Source: Streptomyces sp. NRRL F-6131 (GTDB lineage: Bacteria; Actinomycetota; Actinomycetes; Streptomycetales; Streptomycetaceae). Taken from it: DNA of 64,000 nucleotides. How positions within the stretch are numbered: the stretch's first letter is position 1; each line of letters opens with the position of its first letter. The notes beneath the pieces were generated by a model, which was given only the letters and a program-made list of their open reading frames with translations, ran no database searches and was not told the DNA's origin. The stretch spans positions 186,001-250,000 of the forward strand of contig JOHN01000001.1 in NCBI GenBank assembly GCA_000719695.1. Reading direction: 5' to 3'. Positions 1-10,573 of this stretch are shown in pieces. A program made the translations under genes and the position numbers.

Positions 1-1
1 C

Positions 2-1255
<1,254 letters not shown>

Positions 1256-1270
1256 CGGCGGCCGGCGCAC

Positions 1271-1319
1271 GACGCCCGAAGGGCCCCCGGGGATCGCTCC
1301 CCGGGGGCCCTTCGGCGTC
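1271..1319. terminator. Bidirectional terminator between relA and the DUF349 gene
   Basis: A near-perfect inverted repeat: arms 1271-1293 and 1298-1319 pair over about 22 bp with one bulged C and a TCGC tetraloop. It sits between two convergent stop codons, so it probably ends transcription from both sides. There is no U-tract, as is common for Streptomyces terminators. Confidence 0.85.
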
Positions 1320-1361
1320 ACGCAGGTCGTGCAGGTCACGCAGGTGGTGCGGGGCGGCCGG

Positions 1362-2591
1362 TCAGCCGCTGAACTCCTCCTGGCTGCGGTGCGCCTGCTC
1401 CAGCAGCTCCTGGACGCCGGCCAGCTCGGACTCCAGCTTCGCCGTCCGCGACGCGTTGCCGGCCGCGCGGGCCTTGTCGAGGTCGGCGCGCAGCTTGTCG
1501 GCCTTGGCCTGGAACAGGCCCACCATGCCGGCCGCGCGGGCCTTGGCCTCCGGGTTGGAGCGCTTCCACTCGCTGTCCTCGGCCTCGCGGATCGCCCGCT
1601 CGACCGCGTTCAGCCGGCCGTCCAGCTTCGGACGGACGTCGCGCGGCACGTGGCCGATGGCCTCCCAGCGCTCGTTGATCTCGCGCAGGGCCGCCTTGGC
1701 CGCCTTGAGGTCGGTGATCGGCAGGATCGTCTCGGCCTCGGTCGCCAGCGCTTCCTTGAGCTTCTGGTTGGCGACCTGCTCGGCGTCACGCTCGCTGAAC
1801 ACCGCGGAGCGCGCCTGGAAGAAGACGTCCTGGGCGCCGCGGAACCGCGCCCACAGCTCGTCCTCGACGTCGCGCTGGGCGCGGCCGGCGGCCTTCCAGC
1901 GCGCCATCAGGTCGCGGTAGCTCGCCGCGGTGTCGCCCCACTCGGTCGAGGAGGAGAGCGCCTCGGCCTCGGCGACCAGCTGCTCCTTGGTGACCCGGGC
2001 CTGCTCGCGCTCGGCGTCCAGCGCCGCGAAGTGCGACTTGCGGTGCTTGGAGAAGACCGAGCGGGCGTGCGAGAAGCGGTGCCACAGCTCGTCGTCGCTC
2101 TTGCGGTCCAGCCGGGGCAGGCCCTTCCAGGTGTCCACCAGGGCGCGCAGCCGGTCGCCGGCCTCCCGCCACTGGGTGGACTCGGCGAGCTGCTCGGCCT
2201 CGGCGACCAGCGCCTCCTTGGCGGAACGGGTCTCGTCCTGGGCCTTGGCCCGGGCGGCCTTGCGCTCCTCACGACGGCTGTCGATCTCGCCGGTGAGCGT
2301 GTCCAGGCGCTGGGCCAGCGCCGCCAGGTCGCCCACCGCGTGCGCCTCGGTGACCTGCTCGCGCAGGTGCTCCAGCGCGGTCTGGGCGTCCTTCGCGGCC
2401 AGGTCGGTGGTGCGCACCCGCTTCTCCAGCAGGCCGATCTCCACCTCGATGCCCTGGTACTTGCGCTCGAAGTAGGCGAGCGCCTCCTCGGGCGAGCCGG
2501 CCTGCCAGGAGCCGACGACGCGTTCGCCGTCGGCGGTCCTGACGTAGACCGTGCCCTGCTCGTCGACACGGCCCCACGGGTCGCTGCTCAT
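1362..2591 (-). CDS. DUF349 domain-containing protein
   Basis: A 409-residue cytoplasmic protein, very rich in charged residues and alanine, with the repeated W-x3-G/A...R-D-x-E-x-x-L-W-x-x-F pattern of DUF349 repeats (for example RDVEDELWARFRGA and KSDDELWHRFSHA). Most of the chain should form helical or coiled-coil bundles. The start ATG at 2591 is preceded by GGAGG at 7 nt. The molecular role of DUF349 proteins is not established. The position next to the stringent-response gene is what I would expect for Streptomyces. It lies convergent to relA and in the same direction as the upstream cyclophilin gene, 262 bp away, so it probably has its own promoter. Confidence 0.9.
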   Translation of the reverse strand: MSSDPWGRVDEQGTVYVRTADGERVVGSWQAGSPEEALAYFERKYQGIEVEIGLLEKRVRTTDLAAKDAQTALEHLREQVTEAHAVGDLAALAQRLDTLTGEIDSRREERKAARAKAQDETRSAKEALVAEAEQLAESTQWREAGDRLRALVDTWKGLPRLDRKSDDELWHRFSHARSVFSKHRKSHFAALDAEREQARVTKEQLVAEAEALSSSTEWGDTAASYRDLMARWKAAGRAQRDVEDELWARFRGAQDVFFQARSAVFSERDAEQVANQKLKEALATEAETILPITDLKAAKAALREINERWEAIGHVPRDVRPKLDGRLNAVERAIREAEDSEWKRSNPEAKARAAGMVGLFQAKADKLRADLDKARAAGNASRTAKLESELAGVQELLEQAHRSQEEFSG

Positions 2592-2853
2592 AGCGCGTCC
2601 TCCACATGACGTCGCGCCCGCGCCGGGGCGGCACGCGTTCGTCGTCCACAGTTGATGTGCGGCGGACCGATGAGTCCGCCGTCCCCGTCCGCCGTGTTCT
2701 GCTGCCGAGGGTGACGGCCGGCGGGTCTGGGCACCCTATACAACGCCAACATAGGCGACCAGGCCCGGTGCTGTCCGCATCCGGGCCGGGCGATTTCGGG
2801 CCGGGGCCGCCCGGGGCGCCGTGACCGGCGGCGCCGGGAGGCCCCGGGGCGGG

Positions 2854-3690
2854 TCAACCCTTGGCGGCCGTCACCGAGTTGAGGGTGACGTCGGCCATCG
2901 GGTGGCCGTCGGTGCGGCCCTCCAGGGTGCCCGCGGCGGCGATCTTCTGGAGCGCGTCCAGACCGCCGGTGATCTTGCCGAAGGGGGTGTAGCTCGGCGG
3001 CAGCTGGGTGTCCTTGTAGACCAGGAAGAACTGGCTGCCGTTGGTGTCCGGGCCGGAGTTGGCCATCGCCAGGGTGCCGGCCGGGTAGGTCGCGCCGGTG
3101 AGGTTCTCGTCGGCGAACTTGTAGCCGGGGCCGCCGGTGCCGCCGGGGGCGGTCGCGCTGGCGGTCGGGTCGCCGCACTGGAGCACGAAGATGCCGCCGG
3201 TGGTGAGGCGGTGGCACTTGGTGTGGTCGAAGTACTGCTCGCCGGCCAGGAACGCGAAGGAGTTCACCGTGTGCGGGGCCTTGGCGGCGTCCAGCGAGAC
3301 CGTCACCTTGCCGCAGTTGGTGTCCAGGGTCGCGGTGTAGGCGGCCTTGGTGTCGACCGTCATGGCCGGCTCGGCCTGCCACTGCTTGCCGTTCGGGGCG
3401 CCCGGGGCGGGGTCGACGCAGCCCTCGACCGCCTTGCGGGTCGGCACGGTGGGCTCGGTCGGGGTGGGCGCGGCCTGGGCGGTGCTGTCCTTCTTGTCGG
3501 CCTTGTCGTCCGAGTCGAAGGCGCCGGTGGCGAACAGGGTCCCGCCACCGGCCAGGACGACCACCGCGAGGGCGGCGCCGAGGACCGTGTTGCGGCGCTT
3601 GCGCGCCGTGGCCGCGGCGGCCCGGCGCTCGGCCTGGCGCTCGTACTTCTCCCGGGCGAGCTGCCGCCGCCGCTGTTCGCTGCTGACCAC
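2854..3690 (-). CDS. Membrane-anchored cyclophilin-type peptidyl-prolyl isomerase
   Basis: A 278-residue protein with a basic cytoplasmic N-terminus (residues 1-34), one transmembrane segment (about 36-54), a low-complexity linker and an extracytoplasmic cyclophilin domain (about 115-275). Cyclophilin landmarks are visible: FAFLAGEQYFDHTKCHR, the LQCGDPT strand, the FADENL segment and NGSQFFLVYKD, which is the active-site region where most cyclophilins have GSQFFI. It would catalyse cis-trans isomerisation of X-Pro bonds in exported proteins. The start is GTG at 3690 with AGGAG upstream. The next codon, GTC, is not an alternative start. It is divergent from the MBL-fold gene across a 280-bp region with a direct repeat. 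Confidence 0.92.
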   Translation of the reverse strand: MVSSEQRRRQLAREKYERQAERRAAAATARKRRNTVLGAALAVVVLAGGGTLFATGAFDSDDKADKKDSTAQAAPTPTEPTVPTRKAVEGCVDPAPGAPNGKQWQAEPAMTVDTKAAYTATLDTNCGKVTVSLDAAKAPHTVNSFAFLAGEQYFDHTKCHRLTTGGIFVLQCGDPTASATAPGGTGGPGYKFADENLTGATYPAGTLAMANSGPDTNGSQFFLVYKDTQLPPSYTPFGKITGGLDALQKIAAAGTLEGRTDGHPMADVTLNSVTAAKG

Positions 3691-3810
3691 CGGCTCTGTC
3701 TCCTACGGATGTGCTGATCGCGGATGTCTGGGCTTCGTGTGTGTGCGATGCCGATGCGGATCATCGCATCCATCGGCGGCCAAGTGTAGGGACCGCGACC
3801 GTAAGAACGG

Positions 3811-3842
3811 GGTGAACCTGTCAGGTCGAGGTGAACCTGTCA
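3811..3842. repeat. 13-bp direct repeat in divergent promoter region
   Basis: GGTGAACCTGTCA occurs at 3811-3823 and again at 3830-3842, 19 bp apart start to start (nearly two helical turns). It lies between the cyclophilin gene (minus) and the MBL-fold hydrolase gene (plus), just upstream of a plausible plus-strand promoter. The spacing suits a dimeric regulator bound on one DNA face, but no regulator can be named. Confidence 0.6.
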
Positions 3843-3853
3843 CGCGGATCTGG

Positions 3854-3884
3854 TTCGCAACCGGACCCGGACCGCCGGTAGGCT
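3854..3884 (+). promoter_or_regulatory. Candidate promoter for MBL-fold/hisS/aspS genes
   Basis: TTCGCA (3854-3859) and TAGGCT (3879-3884) are separated by 19 bp and lie 86 bp before the GTG start at 3971. They resemble the -35 and -10 boxes of housekeeping Streptomyces promoters. The wide spacer makes this tentative. Confidence 0.35.
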
Positions 3885-3970
3885 GCCACTGCATCCACCG
3901 TTCGTAGCAGCAGCCGGAGCCGCCCGGGAGACCGACGGCCACGACCCGAGACCGACCCCGAAGGACGCGC

Positions 3971-4678
3971 GTGTTCATCGCCGGATTCCCCGCTGGAGCC
4001 TGGGGCACCAACTGCTACCTGGTCGCGCCGGGGCCGGGCGAGGAGTGCGTCATCGTCGACCCGGGCCACCAGGCCGCGGCCGGCGTCGAGGAACTGGTCC
4101 GCGAGCACCGGCTGAAGCCGGTCGCCGTGCTGCTCACCCACGGCCACATCGACCACGTCGCCTCCGTGGTCCCGGTCTGCGGCGCCAAGGGCGTCCCGGC
4201 GTGGATCCACCCCGAGGACCGCTACATGATGAGCGACCCGGAGAAGGCGCTCGGCCGCTCGCTGGGCACCCAGCTGATGGGCGAGCTGACCGTCGGCGAG
4301 CCCGACGACGTCCGTGAACTCACCGACGGCAGCGTGCTGGAGCTGGCCGGTCTCTCGCTCACCGTCGACCACGCCCCCGGCCATACCAGGGGGTCGGTGA
4401 CGTTCCGGACGCCCGGTGCCGAGGACCTCCCCCCGGTGCTCTTCTCGGGCGACCTGCTCTTCGCCGGCTCCATAGGGCGAACCGACCTCCCGGGCGGGGA
4501 CGGCGAGGCGATCATGAGCTCGCTGGCCCGGGTGTGCCTGCCCCTCGACGACGCCACCGTGGTCCTCTCCGGCCACGGCGGACAGACCACCATCGGCCGC
4601 GAGCGCGCCACCAACCCCTACCTCCGACAGGCAGCGGGGGCGGTCGGCGCCCCGGCTTTCCCGCGACGAGGAATGTGA
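3971..4678 (+). CDS. MBL-fold metallo-hydrolase (glyoxalase II-like)
   Basis: A 235-residue protein with the metallo-beta-lactamase zinc-binding motif HGHIDH at about residues 57-62, a downstream metal-ligand region ([12 protein letters not shown]), an Asp in [15 protein letters not shown], and a final His in LSGHGGQTT. This pattern is that of the hydroxyacylglutathione hydrolase-like subgroup. The physiological substrate is unknown, since actinomycetes use mycothiol rather than glutathione. The GTG start at 3971 gives the usual N-terminus ahead of [10 protein letters not shown]. It lies just before hisS: its stop codon overlaps a possible upstream GTG of that gene, so the two are almost certainly co-transcribed. 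Confidence 0.9.
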   Translation: MFIAGFPAGAWGTNCYLVAPGPGEECVIVDPGHQAAAGVEELVREHRLKPVAVLLTHGHIDHVASVVPVCGAKGVPAWIHPEDRYMMSDPEKALGRSLGTQLMGELTVGEPDDVRELTDGSVLELAGLSLTVDHAPGHTRGSVTFRTPGAEDLPPVLFSGDLLFAGSIGRTDLPGGDGEAIMSSLARVCLPLDDATVVLSGHGGQTTIGRERATNPYLRQAAGAVGAPAFPRRGM

Positions 4679-4689
4679 CGGAAGAGAAG

Positions 4690-5952
4690 TTGAGCACCTT
4701 CACCGCCCCCAAGGGCACCTACGACCTGCTGCCGCCCGGCTCCGCGACCTTCCTGGCGATCCGCGAGGCGATCGCCGCCCCCGCCCGCCGGGCCGGCTAC
4801 GGGTACATCGAGACCCCGGTGTTCGAGGACGTCAAGCTGTTCTCCCGCGGTGTCGGCGAGTCCACCGACATCGTCACCAAGGAGATGTACACCCTCACCA
4901 CCAAGGGCGGCGACGAGCTCGCGCTGCGCCCCGAGGGCACCGCCTCCGTGCTGCGCGCCGCGCTCCAGGCCAACCTGCACAAGCAGGGCAACCTGCCGGT
5001 CAAGCTCTGGTACTCCGGCTCGTACTACCGCTACGAGCGCGCCCAGAAGGGCCGCTACCGCCAGTTCTCGCAGGTCGGCGCCGAGGCGATCGGCGCGGAG
5101 GACCCGGCGCTGGACGCCGAGCTGATCATCCTGGCCGACGACGCCTTCCGCGCGCTCGGCCTCAGCGACTACCGCCTGCTGCTCAACAGCCTCGGCGACC
5201 AGCAGTGCCGCCCGGTCTACCGGGCCGCCCTGGTCGAGTTCCTGGCCGGCCTGGACCTCGACGAGGACACCCGCCGCCGTGCGGAGATCAACCCGCTGCG
5301 CGTCCTGGACGACAAGCGCGAGTCGGTGCAGGCCCAGCTCGGCGGCGCCCCGATGCTGCGCGACTACCTCTGCGAGGACTGCAAGGCCTACGACGGGAAG
5401 GTCCGCGAGCTGCTCACCGCGAACGGCGTCGCCTTCGTCGACGACCCGAAGCTGGTCCGCGGGCTGGACTACTACACCCGCACCACCTTCGAGTTCGTGC
5501 ACGACGGCCTCGGCGCGCAGTCCGCGATCGGCGGCGGCGGCCGCTACGACGGCCTGTCCGAGATGATCGGCGGCCCGGCGCTGCCCTCGGTCGGCTGGGC
5601 GCTCGGCGTGGACCGCACCTTCCTGGCCCTGGAGGCCGAGGGCGTCACCCTCGACCTGCCGGCCGCCACCTCCGTCTACGCCGTCGCGCTCGGCGAGGAG
5701 GCCAAGAACGTCCTGTTCGCCAAGGTGGTCGAGCTGCGCCGGGCCGGCGTCGCCACCGACCTCGCCTTCGGCGTCAAGAGCATCAAGAACGCCATGAAGT
5801 CCGCCGACCGTTCCGGCGCCCGCTTCGCCCTCGTCGCCGGGGACCGGGACCTCGCCGAAGGCGTCGTCCAGCTCAAGGACCTCACCACCGGCGAGCAGAA
5901 CCCCGTCGCCCTCGACGCACTCGTCACCACCCTGAAGGAGAAGCAGCTGTGA
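4690..5952 (+). CDS. hisS: Histidyl-tRNA synthetase
   Basis: A class II aminoacyl-tRNA synthetase of 420 residues that charges tRNA-His. Visible signatures are [10 protein letters not shown] at the N-terminus, motif 2 ([20 protein letters not shown]), the histidine-specific loop [11 protein letters not shown], the glycine-rich GGGGRYDGL and motif 3 (GWALGVDRT), followed by the C-terminal anticodon-binding domain. I chose TTG at 4690 because it gives the usual M-S-T-F start and has GGAAGAG just upstream. A GTG at 4675, overlapping the stop codon of the previous gene, would add five residues and is a real alternative. The stop codon overlaps the aspS start (GTGA), so the two synthetases are translationally coupled. 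Confidence 0.96.
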   Translation: MSTFTAPKGTYDLLPPGSATFLAIREAIAAPARRAGYGYIETPVFEDVKLFSRGVGESTDIVTKEMYTLTTKGGDELALRPEGTASVLRAALQANLHKQGNLPVKLWYSGSYYRYERAQKGRYRQFSQVGAEAIGAEDPALDAELIILADDAFRALGLSDYRLLLNSLGDQQCRPVYRAALVEFLAGLDLDEDTRRRAEINPLRVLDDKRESVQAQLGGAPMLRDYLCEDCKAYDGKVRELLTANGVAFVDDPKLVRGLDYYTRTTFEFVHDGLGAQSAIGGGGRYDGLSEMIGGPALPSVGWALGVDRTFLALEAEGVTLDLPAATSVYAVALGEEAKNVLFAKVVELRRAGVATDLAFGVKSIKNAMKSADRSGARFALVAGDRDLAEGVVQLKDLTTGEQNPVALDALVTTLKEKQL

Positions 5953-7751
5953 TCCGCACGCACGACGCGGGCACGCTCCGCCCGGAGCACGCAGGCACCA
6001 CCGTCACCCTGGCCGGCTGGGTCGCCCGCCGCCGCGACCACGGCGGCGTGGCCTTCATCGACCTGCGCGACGCCTCCGGCACCGTGCAGATCGTGGTCCG
6101 CGACCTCGACTCGGTGCACGGCCTGCGCGCCGAGTACTGCGTCAAGGTGGTCGGCGACGTCCGGGTGCGGCCCGAGGGCAACGAGAACCCGGACATCCCG
6201 ACCGGCGCCGTCGAGGTCGTCGTCAGCGACATCGAGGTCCTCTCCGAGGCCGCGCCGCTGCCGTTCCCGGTCGCCGAGTACGAGCCCGGCACGGTCAACG
6301 AGGAGGTCCGCCTCCGCTACCGCTACCTCGACCTGCGCCGCGAGGGCCCGGCCAAGGGCCTGCGCCTGCGCTCCAAGGTCAACAACATCATCCGCCGGGT
6401 GATGGAGGAGAACGACTACCTCGACATCGAGACGCCGTACCTCACCCGCTCCACCCCCGAGGGCGCCCGCGACTTCCTCGTCCCGGTCCGCCTGCAGCCC
6501 GGCCACTGGTACGCCCTGCCGCAGTCGCCCCAGCTGTTCAAGCAGCTGCTGATGGTGGCCGGCATGGAGCGCTACTACCAGATCGCCCGCTGCTTCCGCG
6601 ACGAGGACTTCCGCGCCGACCGGCAGCCGGAGTTCACCCAGCTGGACATCGAGGCCTCCTTCGTCGACCAGGAGGACGTCCTGGCCCTCGGCGAGAAGAT
6701 CATCGGTGCGATCTGGCGCGAGGTCCACGGCTACGAGGTCCCGAACCCGCTGCCGCGGATGACCTACGCGGACGCCATGGGCCGCTACGGCTCGGACAAG
6801 CCGGACGTCCGCTTCGGCCAGGAGCTCACCGAGCTCACCGAGTACTTCAAGGGCACCGAGTTCCGGGTCTTCCAGGCCCCGTACGTCGGCGCCGTGGTCA
6901 TGCCCGGCGGTGCCTCGCAGCCGCGCAAGCAGCTCGACGCCTGGCAGGACTGGGCCAAGGCGCGCGGCGCCAAGGGCCTCGCCTACGTGCTCATCGACGC
7001 CGAGACCGGCGAGCTGCGCGGCCCGGTCGCCAAGAACCTCTCCGAGGAGCACCTGGCCGGCCTCGCCGCCGCCGCCGGGGCCAAGAACGGCGACGCGATC
7101 TTCTTCGCGGCCGGCAAGGAGCGCCCCTCCCAGGAGCTGCTCGGCGCCGCCCGTCTGGAGATCGGCCGCCGTTGCGAGCTCATCGACGAGTCCCGGTGGG
7201 CCTTCCTCTGGGTCGTCGACTTCCCGATGTTCGAGCCGATCGAGGACGACAAGGGCGCGTTCCAGGGCTGGCACGCCGTGCACCACCCCTTCACCGCCCC
7301 CACCGCCGAGTCGCTGGCGACCTTCGACACCGACCCGGGCAGCGCCCTGTCCAACGCCTACGACCTCGTGCTCAACGGCTCGGAGCTGGGCGGCGGTTCG
7401 ATCCGTATCCACCAGCGGGACGTGCAGAAGCGGGCGTTCGACGCGATCGGCCTCTCCGAGGAGGAGGCCGCCTCGCAGTTCGGCTTCCTGCTGGACGCCT
7501 TCAACTACGGCCCGCCGCCGCACGGCGGTGTCGCCTTCGGCCTCGACCGGATCGTCACCCTGCTCGGCGGGTACGACACCATCCGGGACGTCATCGCCTT
7601 CCCGAAGACGTCCACCGGCGGCGACCCGCTGACCGGCGCCCCCACCCCGATCACCCCGGCGCAGCGCCGCGAGGCCGGCGTGGACGCCCAGCCGAAGGTC
7701 CGCGAGGACGCCAAGTCCGACGCCAAGTCCGAGGCCCAGCCCAAGGGCTGA
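5949..7751 (+). CDS. aspS: Aspartyl-tRNA synthetase
   Basis: A 600-residue bacterial-type AspRS: N-terminal OB-fold anticodon-binding domain (about 1-110), class II core with motif 2 ([20 protein letters not shown]), a GAD insertion domain (about 300-420) and motif 3 ([10 protein letters not shown]). Residue His31 in RRRDHGG stands where E. coli-type discriminating enzymes have Leu, and a Gly (about 77) stands in the second diagnostic position. This His/Gly pair is associated with non-discriminating AspRS, which also charges tRNA-Asn. The C-terminus ends in a short Lys/Asp/Ala/Ser tail. The GTG start overlaps the hisS stop by 4 nt. A hairpin terminator follows. Confidence 0.96.
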   Translation: MIRTHDAGTLRPEHAGTTVTLAGWVARRRDHGGVAFIDLRDASGTVQIVVRDLDSVHGLRAEYCVKVVGDVRVRPEGNENPDIPTGAVEVVVSDIEVLSEAAPLPFPVAEYEPGTVNEEVRLRYRYLDLRREGPAKGLRLRSKVNNIIRRVMEENDYLDIETPYLTRSTPEGARDFLVPVRLQPGHWYALPQSPQLFKQLLMVAGMERYYQIARCFRDEDFRADRQPEFTQLDIEASFVDQEDVLALGEKIIGAIWREVHGYEVPNPLPRMTYADAMGRYGSDKPDVRFGQELTELTEYFKGTEFRVFQAPYVGAVVMPGGASQPRKQLDAWQDWAKARGAKGLAYVLIDAETGELRGPVAKNLSEEHLAGLAAAAGAKNGDAIFFAAGKERPSQELLGAARLEIGRRCELIDESRWAFLWVVDFPMFEPIEDDKGAFQGWHAVHHPFTAPTAESLATFDTDPGSALSNAYDLVLNGSELGGGSIRIHQRDVQKRAFDAIGLSEEEAASQFGFLLDAFNYGPPPHGGVAFGLDRIVTLLGGYDTIRDVIAFPKTSTGGDPLTGAPTPITPAQRREAGVDAQPKVREDAKSDAKSEAQPKG

Positions 7752-7783
7752 CGTTCCGTCGGCCGGCATCGGCTAACCTTTCA

Positions 7784-7816
7784 CGGCCCCGGACGGCACC
7801 TCGCCGTCCGGGGCCG
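7784..7816 (+). terminator. Terminator after hisS-aspS
   Basis: A perfect 14-bp stem (7784-7797 with 7803-7816) with a 5-nt loop, 33 bp after the aspS stop and before the GNAT gene. There is no U-tract. Confidence 0.75.
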
Positions 7817-7852
7817 GTCCACAACGGCGTGCGGCAGAGAGAGGGTTCCCCC

Positions 7853-8359
7853 GTGAAGGTCAGCACCAGAATCGAGTGTCCCGAGGACGCTCCCGCCACC
7901 AGACGCGTCCACATGGCCGCGTTCCCCGGCCCCGACGAGGCCGACCTGGTCGACGCGCTGCGCCGCGACCCGGCCTGGCTGCCGGAGCTCTCGGTGGTCG
8001 CCGTGGAGGACTCCGGACTGGTGGTCGGCCACGCGCTGCTCACCCGGCTGCGGGTCGGCGAGGGCACCGCGCTGGCGCTCGCGCCGGTCGCCGTCGCGCC
8101 CGAGTGGCAGCGCAAGGGCGTCGGCGAGCTGGTGGTCCGGGCCGCGCTGACGGCCGCCGAGGAGGCCGGCGAGAAGCTCGTCGTCGTGCTCGGCGACCCG
8201 GGCTACTACGGCCGCTTCGGCTTCACCCCGGCCCAACAGCACGAGGTGAGCGGCCCGTTCGAGGTGCCCGAGGGGTACTTCCAGACGCTCGCCCTGTCCG
8301 CGTACGACGGCTCCCCGCGGGGCCGGTGCCAGTACCCGGAGCCCTTCGAAGCCGTGTAG
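7853..8359 (+). CDS. GNAT family N-acetyltransferase
   Basis: A 168-residue GNAT-fold protein, the usual length for a single-domain acetyl-CoA-dependent N-acetyltransferase. The acetyl-CoA-binding motif A is seen as VAVAPEWQRKGVGELVV (about residues 80-96, the Q/R-x-x-G-x-G/A pattern), and motif B as YYGRFGFTP, which is typical of the YhbS-like subgroup. Its substrate cannot be inferred. GTG at 7853 follows a purine-rich GAGAGAGGG and leads directly into the first beta strand. It converges on a LysR gene with only 30 bp between the stop codons. Confidence 0.88.
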   Translation: MKVSTRIECPEDAPATRRVHMAAFPGPDEADLVDALRRDPAWLPELSVVAVEDSGLVVGHALLTRLRVGEGTALALAPVAVAPEWQRKGVGELVVRAALTAAEEAGEKLVVVLGDPGYYGRFGFTPAQQHEVSGPFEVPEGYFQTLALSAYDGSPRGRCQYPEPFEAV

Positions 8360-8389
8360 TCCCCGCCTTCGGACAGGACCTGGGCCCGA

Positions 8390-9355
8390 TCAGGTCCGAT
8401 CCGGCGCCAGGCCCGCTCCGAGGTCCCCACCCGGGTCCCCGGCGTGCTCCAGGACCCTCCGCCCGAGACCCACCGTGGCCCGGCAGCTGCGGACGAACGC
8501 GGTCATGGCAGGGGTCGGCGTCCGGTCCTTCGGCCAGTACAGCCCGACCTGGCTCGGGCTCAACCCCCGCACCGGCCGGTACGCGACATCCTCGCGCGGT
8601 GCCAGCCGGCTCATCGTCTCCGGGGCGAAACCGACGCCCTGGCCGCACACCACGGCGGCCAGCCACTCGTCGGTGTTGTGCGCCACCGCGCCGATCCGCA
8701 CCGGTCGCCCGCCCCGCTCCCGGACCGCCAGCCAGTAGTCCCGCCAGTGCCCGGACTCGTGCGGGATCGCCACGAAGGGCTCGTCGAGCAGCTCCTCGAA
8801 GTCGATCACCGCACGGCCGGCCAGCCGGTGTCCGGCCGGCAGCGCCGCGCAGCGCGGCTCCTCGCCCAGCACGGCCACGTTGTACCGCCGGGACATCGAC
8901 GGCGGCGCGTGCCAGAGCGTCAGGTCGATCTCCCCGGTGGCCAGGCCCGAGGTCGGGTCGAACCAGTTGTTCTGCCGCAGTTCCACCTGCCAGCCCGGCA
9001 TCCGCCGGGCGAAGTCCGCCACCGTGCGCCGGGTCATCAGGTTGACGATGCCGCCCTCGAACCCCACCCGCAGCGTCGAGCCGTGCTCCGCCGCGGCGGC
9101 CCGGGTGGCGCGCAGCGCCTCCTCCCAGCCGGACATCAGCGCACCGGTGTGCGCGGCCAGGGCCAGACCGGCCCGGGTCGGTGCCATGCCGCGCCGCGAG
9201 CGTTCGAACAGCTCGACCCCGAGCAGGGTCTCCAGCTGGCGGATCTGCTTGGTCAGCGTCGGCTGGGAGACGAACAGCCGGGCCGCCGCCGCGGTCAGCT
9301 GCCCCTCCTCGCAGACCGCGGAGAAGCTGCGCAGCAGGCGGGTGTCGACATCCAT
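8390..9355 (-). CDS. LysR family transcriptional regulator
   Basis: A 321-residue LysR-type regulator. The N-terminal winged HTH (residues 1-60) is clear: LLRSFSAVCEEGQLTAAAARL and SQPTLTKQIRQLE, then LGVELFERSRRG and PTRAGLAL. The rest is a periplasmic-binding-protein-like effector domain. The last 20 residues (DPGGDLGAGLAPD) extend a little past the typical 300-residue length. The effector is unknown. It is divergent from ppk2 across 219 bp that contain an inverted repeat at 9370-9391, the usual LysR arrangement, so it may regulate itself and possibly ppk2. Confidence 0.92.
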   Translation of the reverse strand: MDVDTRLLRSFSAVCEEGQLTAAAARLFVSQPTLTKQIRQLETLLGVELFERSRRGMAPTRAGLALAAHTGALMSGWEEALRATRAAAAEHGSTLRVGFEGGIVNLMTRRTVADFARRMPGWQVELRQNNWFDPTSGLATGEIDLTLWHAPPSMSRRYNVAVLGEEPRCAALPAGHRLAGRAVIDFEELLDEPFVAIPHESGHWRDYWLAVRERGGRPVRIGAVAHNTDEWLAAVVCGQGVGFAPETMSRLAPREDVAYRPVRGLSPSQVGLYWPKDRTPTPAMTAFVRSCRATVGLGRRVLEHAGDPGGDLGAGLAPDRT

Positions 9356-9369
9356 GCCCCCAGGTTATG

Positions 9370-9391
9370 GAACCGGAAATTGGACCGGTTC
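9370..9391. promoter_or_regulatory. Inverted repeat, candidate LysR operator
   Basis: GAACCGG (9370-9376) and CCGGTTC (9385-9391) form a 7-8-7 palindrome just 15 bp upstream of the LysR start codon, in an AT-richer patch. LysR proteins bind interrupted dyads at this kind of position. The assignment is by location only. Confidence 0.45.
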
Positions 9392-9574
9392 GGCGGGTCT
9401 GGGTCATGGTTGATCGTTCGGTCCTCGGACCGTCCGACGGGGGAGCCCGGCAGCGGCGGTTCAGGGGGCCGCCGCTGCCCGGCCGGAACCCCCCGGAGCG
9501 CCCCGGACCTGCGCCGACCCGGCCCAGGACGTACGGTGAGGGATCATCAGCACCCCGCCGAACGGAGGCACCAG

Positions 9575-10423
9575 GTGGCGGCCAAGGCCCAGCGCGAGCA
9601 GAGCGGACCGGACGGGCGGAGCGGCCCGGGCGGGCGGCTGGCGAGGAAGCCGTACGAGCGCGAGATGCTGCGGCTCCAGCACGAACTGGTGAAGCTCCAG
9701 GAGTGGGTGCGCGCCGAGGGCGCCCGGCTGGTGGTGGTCTTCGAGGGACGCGACGCGGCCGGCAAGGGCGGCGCGATCAAGCGGGTGACGGAGTATCTGA
9801 ACCCGCGCATCGCCCGGGTCGCGGCCCTCCCCGCGCCCACCGAACGCCAGCGCACCCAGTGGTACTTCCAGCGGTACGTCGAGCACCTGCCGGCCGCGGG
9901 GGAGATCGTGCTGTTCGACCGCAGCTGGTACAACCGCGCCGGGGTGGAGAAGGTGATGGGCTTCTGCACCGAGGAGGAGTACTGGCAGTTCCTGCAGCAG
10001 TGCCCGACCTTCGAGCGGATGCTCACCGAGTCCGGCCTGCTGCTGCGCAAGTACTGGTTCTCGGTCAGCGACACCGAGCAGCAGCGGCGCTTCCGGGAGC
10101 GGCTGGAGGACCCGATGAAGCGCTGGAAGCTGTCGCCGATGGACGTCGAGTCGATCACCCGCTGGGAGGACTACTCGCGGGCCAAGGACGAGATGTTCCT
10201 CCACACCGACACCCCGGACTCGCCCTGGCACGTGGTGGAGAGCGACGACAAGCGGCGGGCCCGCATCAACATGGTCGCCCACCTGCTCTCCACCGTCCCG
10301 TACCGCGAGGTGAGCCCGCGCCGGATCGAGCTGCCGGAACGTCCGGCCTCCCGGGGTTACCGGCGCCCGCCGAAGGACCTGCAGAAGTACGTCCCGGACC
10401 ACGCGGCGGGGCTCGAGGCGTAG
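9575..10423 (+). CDS. ppk2: Polyphosphate kinase 2
   Basis: A 282-residue PPK2-family enzyme that transfers phosphate between polyphosphate and nucleotides. The Walker A region GRDAAGKGGAIKR, the Walker B region VLFDRSWYNRAG and the lid region RLEDPMKRWKLSPMD are complete, and the C-terminal WHVVESDDKRRARINM is also family-typical. Length and single-domain structure fit short class I PPK2 enzymes. The direction preferred in the cell cannot be read from sequence. GTG at 9575 has GGAGG 6 nt upstream. The longer open frame upstream has no supportive start. The N-terminal 25 residues are Gly/Arg-rich and probably disordered. Confidence 0.93.
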   Translation: MAAKAQREQSGPDGRSGPGGRLARKPYEREMLRLQHELVKLQEWVRAEGARLVVVFEGRDAAGKGGAIKRVTEYLNPRIARVAALPAPTERQRTQWYFQRYVEHLPAAGEIVLFDRSWYNRAGVEKVMGFCTEEEYWQFLQQCPTFERMLTESGLLLRKYWFSVSDTEQQRRFRERLEDPMKRWKLSPMDVESITRWEDYSRAKDEMFLHTDTPDSPWHVVESDDKRRARINMVAHLLSTVPYREVSPRRIELPERPASRGYRRPPKDLQKYVPDHAAGLEA

Positions 10424-10573
10424 GCCGTGTCTTTCGGATCACGCCGGGCGGTCGGGCCGTCCTCCGAACGGACCCCGCGGCCTTGCCGGGGGCGCCGGCG
10501 GGCCGTGCGATGGAGGGGCTCGGAACGGCACCGGCGCGCCCCGGGGCGGCCGGACGAGGTCAGGAGTCCGCCC

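Noticed and set aside
1329..2609. Plus-strand open frame opposite the DUF349 gene
   Set aside because: The translation is a Leu/Gly/Arg-rich artefact, while the minus strand encodes DUF349 repeats with a good ribosome binding site.
5676..7769. Minus-strand open frame opposite aspS
   Set aside because: Antisense shadow with no motif; aspS is certain on the plus strand.
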